Below, in pieces: positions 49,465 to 57,177 of a stretch of 64,000 bases of DNA. Source of the DNA: Coprenecus sp902388455 (GTDB taxonomy: Bacteria; Bacteroidota; Bacteroidia; Bacteroidales; UBA932); NCBI GenBank assembly GCA_963931615.1, contig OZ007032.1, forward strand, positions 186,001 through 250,000, given 5' to 3'. How positions within the stretch are numbered: position 1 is the first letter of the stretch; each line of letters opens with the position of its first letter. A program made the position numbers and the translations under genes. A model generated the notes under the pieces. It was not told the origin of the DNA. It worked only from the letters and a program-made list of their open reading frames with translations, and ran no database searches.

Positions 49465-51801
49465 TTATATTATTTTTGTTAATTTCAGTATATTCTCCGC
49501 TCCTTTCCGCTCGTATTCCACCCGGTCCATTATCTGCTTGACAAGAAATATGCCGAGGCCTCCGATATTGCGGTCTTCGGCGCTGAGGGTTATATCGGCA
49601 TCTGCCCTTGCAAGGGGATTGAATGGGATGCCGCGGTCGAAGATGGTGTATCTCAGCTCATTGCCGCGCAGAGTGAATTTGACGGTGATGCGGTGTCCTG
49701 TCTCTCCTTTCGGAAATGCGTAGAAGATGACATTGGATACGGCTTCTTCAAGAGCCAGATTTATGCTCATGGTGAGTGTCTGGTCGATACCTGCCTCACT
49801 GCAGGTCTGTTCTACGAAGGCACTGAGCTTTGTCAGTTCTGAGACCTGGTTGTCCAGGCTGAGGATTCTGGTGTCCCGGCAGTCCATGCTGTTGTTTCCG
49901 ATGTATTTGATTGCGAGTATGGTCAGGTCATCGCTCTGTGCGGCTCCATTGACATGGTGTTCCACATCTGAGTAGAGTCCTGCCACAGTGGATGCGGCGT
50001 CTTTGTCTATCTGGGCAGCTATAGAGGCTGTGAGTCTGCTCTCACCGTACAGTTCGTGTTCCGCGTTTTCTGCTTCGGTCAGTCCGTCAGTATAGAGGAT
50101 AATGGTCGAGCCTGGCTCCATGGAGAATGTGCCGTCCGTATATTTGTAGTCGGGGAAGAAGCCTATCGGCAGGTTGGGGTCGGGATTCAGCCTGATTACT
50201 TGTCCGGACGGGGTTAGGATCATGGGCGGATTATGCCCTGCGTTGGAATACTTTACATCTCCGGTGCTGAGGTCCATTATACCGGTGAAGAAGGTGACGA
50301 ACATGTTGGAGTCATTGGTCTCGGACAGGGCCTTGTTCATCGAAGCGATGATAGCCGCAGGGTCTTTGAACGTGGATGCCACAGACCGGAAATGGCTGCG
50401 TGTCACGGCCATCAGAAGGGATGCGGGTACGCCTTTGCCTGAGACATCGCCGATGGCGAAAAACAGGCTGTTGTCCTTGATGAAGAAGTCGTAGAGGTCT
50501 CCGCCGATTTCCTTTGCAGGATTCAGTATGGCGTAAATATCGATGTCGTCTCTTTCAGGATATGGGGGAAATGTCTTGGGCACCATTCCCATCTGAATCT
50601 CGCGGGCGATGCTGAGCTCGCTTTCAATACGTTCCTTGGCAGCTGTGGTGCGCCGCAGGCGTTCCATATATGAGGCCAGGGATGTCTGCATGGTCGAGAA
50701 AGACCTGCCGAGACGGCCTACCTCATCGTCTCCGGAGAAATCCGGTATGGGGACGTTGAATTCTCCTTCACCGATTCTGTCCGCGGATTTGGCGAGCAGT
50801 GTAAGTGGCCGTGTCGCTCTGTAGATGGTCAGTCGGATAATAAACGCCATAACGACGATGGATATCAGGGCAATGATGGCAATAGCCCTGGATATGCGGT
50901 ATACTTCAGCAAAGATATCGCTCTTGGGGCAGACAGTGGCGATGCTCCAGCCGTTTGACCGGACAGGAGTGAAGAATACCATGCTGGGCTCCCCGCTGAT
51001 GTCGATTTCTTCCATTCCTGTTATCCCCGATATCATTCTTCGGCCGATATCCGCCAGGGTGCTGTCTCCTTTGATAAGAGCATGTGTGAAGACCGTCTCG
51101 TTTATTATGTATTCCGGGTCCGGATGGACTATGTATCCGGCAGTCTTGCCTATGAGAAAATTATAGGAGTTGTCGTACAGCTGGATGCTGTCTATCATGT
51201 CAGTGAACCAGTCTGTTTCAATACCTGCGCAGAATGCACCGATGAATCTGCCTTCCCGGTCTTTCAGGGGAACGGAATAGGAACACATCGAGAGCTGTCC
51301 CCAGGCTTTGTCTATGTACGGGTCGGTCCAGTAGCTGTTGCCGGTGCAGCGGGGTATGACGTACCAGTCGTAGTAGATGTATTCGTAGTTCCTGCGATGT
51401 ATCATGTAGGTGCGGATGGAGTCTTTTTCCTTGATGCCATAGGCGGCAAATCTATATTCTCCCTGGTAGAAATAGGGCTCAAGGCAGATGACTATGTCCG
51501 TCAGCTGCGGTGTGTTGGCAAGTACATCCCGCAGCAGTCCCAGAAAATCGGCTGTGTCGCTGTTGTTCAGTGCCAGCCGCTCTGCACGCGGCGCAATATT
51601 GTTCATGGCTGTCGATATCGAACCGAGCGTGCCCTCCATTTCCATATTCAGGGCTTTAAGCTGGCTGAATGCGTTGGTGACAGCCTCGCTGCGTACATGA
51701 CGGTAGCTGTACCTGTTCACCGTTACAGCGGTTATCAGGAACAGGACGGCTGTCAGCAGAATGACATAGACGCTTATCTTGTCGGCAAATGACTTGAACA
51801 T
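49465..51801 (-). CDS. Sensor protein: Cache-HAMP-SpoIIE phosphatase-HATPase
   Basis: The 778-residue protein starts with a membrane span (about 11-28), then a ~270-residue periplasmic dCache-like sensor (WYVIPRCTGNSYWTDPYID), a second span and a HAMP linker (about 310-370). A PP2C/SpoIIE phosphatase follows (EIGGDLYDFF, IGDVSGKGVPASLLMA, SNAGHNPP, LYTDGLTEAEN, SDDLTILAIKY). The C-terminal RsbW/SpoIIAB-like HATPase has LALEEAVSNVIFYAF, DRGIPFNP and GGLGIFLVKQIMD. Phosphatase and kinase for the same STAS partner are thus in one chain. It lies two bases after the substrate-binding-protein gene and 13 bp before the STAS gene. Confidence 0.92.
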   Translation of the reverse strand: MFKSFADKISVYVILLTAVLFLITAVTVNRYSYRHVRSEAVTNAFSQLKALNMEMEGTLGSISTAMNNIAPRAERLALNNSDTADFLGLLRDVLANTPQLTDIVICLEPYFYQGEYRFAAYGIKEKDSIRTYMIHRRNYEYIYYDWYVIPRCTGNSYWTDPYIDKAWGQLSMCSYSVPLKDREGRFIGAFCAGIETDWFTDMIDSIQLYDNSYNFLIGKTAGYIVHPDPEYIINETVFTHALIKGDSTLADIGRRMISGITGMEEIDISGEPSMVFFTPVRSNGWSIATVCPKSDIFAEVYRISRAIAIIALISIVVMAFIIRLTIYRATRPLTLLAKSADRIGEGEFNVPIPDFSGDDEVGRLGRSFSTMQTSLASYMERLRRTTAAKERIESELSIAREIQMGMVPKTFPPYPERDDIDIYAILNPAKEIGGDLYDFFIKDNSLFFAIGDVSGKGVPASLLMAVTRSHFRSVASTFKDPAAIIASMNKALSETNDSNMFVTFFTGIMDLSTGDVKYSNAGHNPPMILTPSGQVIRLNPDPNLPIGFFPDYKYTDGTFSMEPGSTIILYTDGLTEAENAEHELYGESRLTASIAAQIDKDAASTVAGLYSDVEHHVNGAAQSDDLTILAIKYIGNNSMDCRDTRILSLDNQVSELTKLSAFVEQTCSEAGIDQTLTMSINLALEEAVSNVIFYAFPKGETGHRITVKFTLRGNELRYTIFDRGIPFNPLARADADITLSAEDRNIGGLGIFLVKQIMDRVEYERKGAENILKLTKII

Positions 51802-51803
51802 AC

Positions 51804-52778
51804 TCAGCTGTCTGTGTCCGGCGTGCGGACGAAATCATCATAGTCTATCGTTTCCAGGATAAAGTTGCTTTCTCTCAACATTCTGACGGTAAAGTCAAAC
51901 CTGGATGGGTCGAGTCTGTACGGTACGTGCCCCGTGCTGTCTTCCTGGAACCGGAGCACTGTTTTCAGCATGTACTTCTGATTGACCTTACTGGCAGGAA
52001 TGTTCATCCTTCTCATTATCCCGGTTATGGTATCTACAGTTTCTTCCAGATTGTCCGGATTACGGACCCATTCCCAGCCACGGACGGTGGCCCGGACAAA
52101 GCGGTCCACGACATCCTTGTGGGAACTGTAATACTGTTCTGTAGTGTAAATGCCGTCTTCCGGAATATCGTAGCCTTCATCCCTCAGGCGGATTATATTG
52201 CCCTCGCCGATGTCTATGCCTGCCATCATGATCTGGAAGTACTCATTGTATTCTGTTGCGACCATGGCATCTACGGCCCCTTCGGAGAAAGGGTAGATGT
52301 TGGACAGGATAGGAGTCCATTTTACATTCAGGGAATTGCGGTAGGCAAAGCACATGGCTGTCTCATAAAATCCTCCTACCCAACTGGCTATACGCATACC
52401 GTCAAGGTCATGGACGTCATTCAGGGGAGTGTGGGAGACGAACATGCAGGAATTGGTGCAGGAAGTCTGGAGAATATTTACCAAAGGAAGCCCCAGATCC
52501 CTGGCAGCCAAGGCATCTACCAGCATGGATGTGATGATGTCCGCTTCGCCGTTCTCAAGCATGTCTATGCTGGAAACGGATTCCTGCGCATATTTTATCT
52601 CGGCCTCGATGCCGGCTTCTTCGTAGAAACCCTTTTCGTAAGCCATAATGATGCCGGCAAACTGGGCCTGTGGCAGCCATTGGGTAATGACTGTCACCGT
52701 GTCTTTCTGCGCAGTGGAAGCGTAGGACGGCAGAGACATCATCAGAAGAGAGACTAGTATGACGCAGAGTATTCTCAT
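51804..52778 (-). CDS. Orphan NMT1/THI5-like periplasmic substrate-binding protein
   Basis: The 324-residue protein has a signal peptide (about residues 1-20). Its body is like the SsuA/THI5 group of ABC solute-binding proteins: TVITQWLPQAQFAGIIMAYEKGFYEEAGIEAEI, DIITSMLVDALAARDLG and DLDGMRIASWVGG. Such proteins bind pyrimidine precursors, sulfonates, nitrate or riboflavin-like ligands; the ligand here cannot be assigned. No permease or ATPase gene is near. Instead it lies two bases upstream of the Cache-SpoIIE sensor gene and ten bases after prmC, so a sensory role is plausible. Confidence 0.85.
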   Translation of the reverse strand: MRILCVILVSLLMMSLPSYASTAQKDTVTVITQWLPQAQFAGIIMAYEKGFYEEAGIEAEIKYAQESVSSIDMLENGEADIITSMLVDALAARDLGLPLVNILQTSCTNSCMFVSHTPLNDVHDLDGMRIASWVGGFYETAMCFAYRNSLNVKWTPILSNIYPFSEGAVDAMVATEYNEYFQIMMAGIDIGEGNIIRLRDEGYDIPEDGIYTTEQYYSSHKDVVDRFVRATVRGWEWVRNPDNLEETVDTITGIMRRMNIPASKVNQKYMLKTVLRFQEDSTGHVPYRLDPSRFDFTVRMLRESNFILETIDYDDFVRTPDTDS

Positions 52779-52788
52779 GCAGACAAAT

Positions 52789-53703
52789 TTAATACCATTT
52801 GGTGAAAGTAGTAAATCTGTTTTTGCCGTGAATGTCCTCCATTATCTCGACTTCACTGAATCCACGGCTCTCGAACAACTCGCGGACCTGAGGACCGAAG
52901 GCCTCATTGATTTCAAAAAAGCATTTGCCGCCCGGTCTTACCAGCTCCTCCGCCCATCCGGCCAGGGCTTTGTAGAATCTCAGCGGGTCGTTGTCCGGAA
53001 CGAAGAGGGCTATGTCGGGCTCGTAGTCCAGTACATTCGGAGCCATGAAATCCTTTTCAGACTCGCAGACATAGGGAGGGTTGGACACAAGTATGTCCAG
53101 GTCCTCAATGTTGGGCATGGTCTCAATGCCGCGGTCTCTCTCTTCAGGCGGTCTGTCCAGGATGTCGGCCTGGAAGAATACTGGAGGATTCGGAACCGGC
53201 TGACGGCAGGCCTCATCGAGAAATATTCTCTGCGAGCGTGCAGTTTTCAGAGCAGCCGTATCTATGTCGAATGCAAATATCTCCGCTTTCGGGAATGCGG
53301 CCGCCAATGTCCATGCTATGCAGCCGGAACCGGTTCCGGCATCCAGGATTCTGGGCTCTCTTGTTCCGGATTCCCTGAGATATCTGATGATTGTGCGGCA
53401 TAGCTGTGCTGTCTCGGGGCGGGGGATCAGAACCGATTCATCGACATGGAAAGTGTGGCCCTCGAATGTTTCCTCTCCGATAACGTACTGTACCGGACGG
53501 TCTGCCGCCAGTTCGTCCAGGGCTTCCTGGATGCGGACAAGGTCCGGCCTGGGTATGATGACGTCCGGCTCCACCGAGTATTCGTATTCGGACAGTCCGA
53601 GGAAGTGGGAAAGTATCCGGATAGAGACGGCTTTGGCTTCTCTGGGGGAATACTGCTGTGCCAGACTTTCTGTCGCTTTGGTGACGAATTCCTTGCGGGT
53701 CAT
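52789..53703 (-). CDS. prmC: Release factor glutamine methyltransferase
   Basis: The 304-residue enzyme methylates the glutamine of the GGQ motif in release factors RF1 and RF2. The N-terminal helical domain is followed by the Rossmann methyltransferase: DAGTGSG at 121-127, the acidic AdoMet residue in FAFDID (about 143-148), and the catalytic NPPY at 208-211. A segment of about 15-20 residues (around 165-200, proline- and acid-rich) looks longer than in E. coli. It lies three bases after ddl and ten bases before the substrate-binding-protein gene. Confidence 0.94.
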   Translation of the reverse strand: MTRKEFVTKATESLAQQYSPREAKAVSIRILSHFLGLSEYEYSVEPDVIIPRPDLVRIQEALDELAADRPVQYVIGEETFEGHTFHVDESVLIPRPETAQLCRTIIRYLRESGTREPRILDAGTGSGCIAWTLAAAFPKAEIFAFDIDTAALKTARSQRIFLDEACRQPVPNPPVFFQADILDRPPEERDRGIETMPNIEDLDILVSNPPYVCESEKDFMAPNVLDYEPDIALFVPDNDPLRFYKALAGWAEELVRPGGKCFFEINEAFGPQVRELFESRGFSEVEIMEDIHGKNRFTTFTKWY

Positions 53704-53706
53704 GCG

Positions 53707-54714
53707 CTATTCCTCCACGGTGCGGTCTATCAGTCCTGTAAGGAACTCCTCCATGGTCATACCGGCCTGACGGACCATCTGTGGAACGAGGCTGGCTTCT
53801 GTCATGCCTGGGTTGGGATTGACTTCCAGGAAATACGGCCGTCCGTCCACCCCCAGTATAAAATCCATTCTCACCAGTCCGGAGCATCCCAGCCGCTTGA
53901 ATATCTTGACGGCGGCATCCTGTATCCTGACACGGTCGGCCTCGGGGATGGGCGCGGGGCACAATTCGCTGCTTGCACCGTTGTATTTGGCCTCGTAGTC
54001 AAAGAATTCACGGCGCGGTATGATCTCTATCAGCGGCAGGGCCCGGGCATCCTCTCCTGTGCTGTAGACGCCGCAGTCGATCTCCCGTCCGAAGATGGAT
54101 TTCTCTACGATGACGGTGTCGCTCTCGGTGAAGGCTTTCTCGATGGCTGCATCCATCGCGTCCGGATCACTTACTTTGGAGACACCGAAGCTGGAACCTC
54201 CGCCGCATGGCTTGACGAAGACCGGCATGCCAAGGGTCCGGGCAACGTCATAGGGATCGTAGATGTCTTCGCGGCGCAGCATGATGTCGGCAGCCATGGT
54301 TATGCCGCTGTCTCTAAGATAGGACTTGCATGCGTATTTGTCAAATGCGATGGTCGCGCACTGGGATGAGCATCCGACATAAGTGATGCCAAGCATCTCG
54401 AAGTAGGCCTGGAGCCGTCCATTCTCTCCCGGATCTCCGTGGATGATGATGAATACCTTGTCGAAAGTTATTCTTTCTTCTCCTTCAGGAGTAAAGGAAA
54501 AGTCGTTGCGGTCTATGGGCCACCTTTTTTCCTCTCCGCTGCCGGATGGGATGACGGCCCACCAGCCTTCGCGGCTGAGCAGGACTTCGTAAACAGTGCG
54601 CCCGGCGTTACGCAGCCAGCCGGCGACGCTTTTTCCGCTTTTTACGGAGATTTCCATCTCTGATGAGTAGCCTCCGTATACTACTGCCAGGATCTGGTCT
54701 TGAATGGGTTTCAT
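53707..54714 (-). CDS. ddl: D-alanine--D-alanine ligase
   Basis: The 335-residue ATP-grasp ligase makes the D-Ala-D-Ala dipeptide for peptidoglycan. It has the N-terminal VVYGGYSSEMEISVKSG, the ATP-binding MPVFVKPCGGGSSFGVSKV, and the catalytic VDGRPYFLEVNPNPGMTEASLVP. It lies 17 bp after the PBP1A gene and three bases before prmC. The residue deciding D-Ala versus D-Lac cannot be assigned safely by eye. Confidence 0.96.
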   Translation of the reverse strand: MKPIQDQILAVVYGGYSSEMEISVKSGKSVAGWLRNAGRTVYEVLLSREGWWAVIPSGSGEEKRWPIDRNDFSFTPEGEERITFDKVFIIIHGDPGENGRLQAYFEMLGITYVGCSSQCATIAFDKYACKSYLRDSGITMAADIMLRREDIYDPYDVARTLGMPVFVKPCGGGSSFGVSKVSDPDAMDAAIEKAFTESDTVIVEKSIFGREIDCGVYSTGEDARALPLIEIIPRREFFDYEAKYNGASSELCPAPIPEADRVRIQDAAVKIFKRLGCSGLVRMDFILGVDGRPYFLEVNPNPGMTEASLVPQMVRQAGMTMEEFLTGLIDRTVEE

Positions 54715-54731
54715 ATTATGTGTTTGGTGGG

Positions 54732-57089
54732 TTACATATTGAAGAACGAGTTCTCCTCTCCGGATGTGTCCTCAACAGTGTCATTGTCGCTGCCGTCGCA
54801 GTCAGTATTGAAATGTGTTCCCGGAGGGGCTATGAACCTGTCTTTGGATGTGACGCCGAGAGTGCCGTCATTCAGCACTTTCTGCATAAAGAGACCCCAG
54901 ATAGGAAGTGCTGTGTTGGCGCCTTGTCCCAAGGCCATGCGTTCGAAGTGTACCTGTCTGTCTTCCGCACCTACCCAGACACCGGCAGTGATACTGGGGG
55001 TGTAGCCTATGAACCAGCCGTCGGATTTGTCGTTTGTCGTACCGGTCTTGCCGGCCACAGGCCCCTCGATGCCGAAGCGCCAGCGGATTCTGGCTCCCGA
55101 GCCCTCGTTCACCACCCCTTCCATGAGGTTCACCATCAGATAGGCAGTGGCCTCGCTGACGGCTTCTCTCTTCCTTGGGCTGAATGTGCCCAGTACATTG
55201 CCTTCGCTGTCCTCTATGCGGGTGACGAACATCGGGTCGATGTGGACACCCCTGCTGGGATAGGTGTTGTAGGCTCCTACCATTTCCAGCAGCGTGATAT
55301 CTGCCGGACCCAGACAGAGGGAAGGATAGGGTGCCAGATATGATGTGATGCCCAGCTTGCGGCACATCTCGACCATGGCCGTCGGACCGAACTGGCGCAT
55401 AAGGTAGGCCGAGATGTTGTTGCTGCTTCGGGTCAGTCCCCACTTGAGGGTGACTTCCTTTCCTATATATTCCAGGCGGTCCTCGCTCTCAGGGGTCCAG
55501 GTGGTGTCGGCCAGCACGAATGTCTGGGGCACGTTGAGCACCTTGTCGCAGGGGTAGTAGCCTTCCTGCATGGCCAGAGTATAGAGGAACGGCTTTATGG
55601 TCGAGCCTACCTGACGCTTTCCCTGGCGGGCGTTGTCGTATTTGAAGTAGCGGTAGTCGGGACCGCCTATGTATGCCTTGATATGACCGGTGACCGGCTC
55701 CATGGCTATGAATGATGCCCTGAGGAATGATTTGTAGTAGCGGATGGAGTCGTCAGGAGTCATTACGGTATCGATGTATCCGGCCTCGTTCCAGGAGAAG
55801 ACGCGCATTTCCGTCTTCTCCTGGAAAGCTTTCTCTATTGCCTTTTCAGATGCTCCGTTGTTGCGCATATTGCGGTATCGGTCGCTCCATCTGCGGGCCT
55901 GTGCCATGACAGTTCTGGTCAGTTCCACCGGTACATCGTTGGCGAACGGGCGGTTCCAGTTGTCTTTCAGGTCCTGGTCGAAGGCCGGCTGGATGTCCTT
56001 GCTCAGGTGCTGTACCACTGCCTCTTCCGCATAACGCTGCATGACTGAGTTGATGGTGGTGTATATGGTGAGTCCGTCCTTGTCAAGGCTGTAGCGGCTA
56101 CCGTCGGGTTTGAAGTTCTTGTTGAGCCATCCGTAGAGCGGATCGTTCTCCCACAGGTCGAGGTCGGCGCTGTAGTCCTCCTCAAAGTAGTAGTTGTCCC
56201 TTACTGGTTCGGATGCGCTCATGTATTTGCGTAGCATGTCCCTGAAATAAGGGGCCTTGCTTGTGTTGTGGTCCTGCTGCCTGTAGTCCAGGACGATTGG
56301 CAGGGCCATAAGGGAGTCTGCATCGGCCTGGGCTATGAAACCGTATTTGCTCATCTGGCTGATGACGTGGTTACGGCGGGCGAGGGAGCGGTCGTAGTTG
56401 AGCACGGGGTTGAAGCGGGTGGGCTTGTTTACTGCTCCGACCAGGACCGCGCTCTCCTGGAGGTTGAGCTCCGAGGGCTCCTTATTAAAGAAGGTATTGG
56501 CCGCTGCCTTGATGCCGTAGGAGTTGCTGCCGAAGAAGATGGCGTTCATATACATGGCCATGATCTCGTCCTTGGTGTAGTTGCGCTCGAGCTTGACGGC
56601 CGTGATCCATTCCTTGAACTTGCTCACGACCAGTTTGAAGACAGCTTCGCCGGGGAATTTGCCGGTGGCCTCCTCCCTGGGGAAGAGGGTCTTGGCCAGC
56701 TGCTGGGTGATGGTGCTGCCTCCTCCGCCGGATCGGGCATTGCCCAGGATGATAGTCTTGACCCCGACCCTGGCCAGGCTGCGGAAGTCGATGCCGCAGT
56801 GATTGTAGAAACGGACGTCCTCAGTCGCTATGGCGGCCGATACGATGTATGGGGAAAGATCATTGAACCCTACGTGGGTACGGTTCTCTATGTGGTATGT
56901 GCCTATGAGCTGCCCGTCTTCAGACAGGAGCTCCGTGGCCAGGTATGTCTTGGGATTCTCCAGCTCCTCGAAGGATGGAATCTCTGCGAAGAGGCCGACT
57001 CCGGTCACGAACAGCAGAAGGGCTCCGACGGGGATGAAGACTACGCACCAGATAGCGATTATTAATTTTCTCTTGCTCTTTTCTTTCAT
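54732..57089 (-). CDS. mrcA: Bifunctional penicillin-binding protein 1A
   Basis: The 785-residue class A PBP has a membrane anchor (about 9-28), a GT51 glycosyltransferase domain (ATEDVRFYNHCGIDFRSL, STITQQLAKTLF, KDEIMAMYMN) and a transpeptidase domain (GSTIKPFLYTLA serine, RSSNNISAYL, GKTGTTNDKSDGWFIGY). The C-terminal tail is rich in Asp/Glu (DCDGSDNDTVEDTSGEEN). It polymerises and crosslinks glycan strands. It opens the six-gene minus-strand run through ddl and prmC to the signalling genes. A one-mismatch -7 box (TAACTTCG) lies at 57110-57117. Confidence 0.96.
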   Translation of the reverse strand: MKEKSKRKLIIAIWCVVFIPVGALLLFVTGVGLFAEIPSFEELENPKTYLATELLSEDGQLIGTYHIENRTHVGFNDLSPYIVSAAIATEDVRFYNHCGIDFRSLARVGVKTIILGNARSGGGGSTITQQLAKTLFPREEATGKFPGEAVFKLVVSKFKEWITAVKLERNYTKDEIMAMYMNAIFFGSNSYGIKAAANTFFNKEPSELNLQESAVLVGAVNKPTRFNPVLNYDRSLARRNHVISQMSKYGFIAQADADSLMALPIVLDYRQQDHNTSKAPYFRDMLRKYMSASEPVRDNYYFEEDYSADLDLWENDPLYGWLNKNFKPDGSRYSLDKDGLTIYTTINSVMQRYAEEAVVQHLSKDIQPAFDQDLKDNWNRPFANDVPVELTRTVMAQARRWSDRYRNMRNNGASEKAIEKAFQEKTEMRVFSWNEAGYIDTVMTPDDSIRYYKSFLRASFIAMEPVTGHIKAYIGGPDYRYFKYDNARQGKRQVGSTIKPFLYTLAMQEGYYPCDKVLNVPQTFVLADTTWTPESEDRLEYIGKEVTLKWGLTRSSNNISAYLMRQFGPTAMVEMCRKLGITSYLAPYPSLCLGPADITLLEMVGAYNTYPSRGVHIDPMFVTRIEDSEGNVLGTFSPRKREAVSEATAYLMVNLMEGVVNEGSGARIRWRFGIEGPVAGKTGTTNDKSDGWFIGYTPSITAGVWVGAEDRQVHFERMALGQGANTALPIWGLFMQKVLNDGTLGVTSKDRFIAPPGTHFNTDCDGSDNDTVEDTSGEENSFFNM

Positions 57090-57124
57090 TTCCGTAAAAT
57101 AAATTCGTGCGAAGTTAGAAAAAT

Positions 57125-57155
57125 TTTGGTTTTTCTCTCACTTTATCCTTTACTT
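57125..57155 (+). promoter_or_regulatory. Promoter TTTG-N19-TTACTTTG for topA
   Basis: TTTG (57125-57128) and TTACTTTG (57148-57155, one mismatch to TAnnTTTG) are 19 bp apart. The ATG follows 22 bp downstream. Confidence 0.5.
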
Positions 57156-57177
57156 TGCAACTTCATTAAACGGAGAT

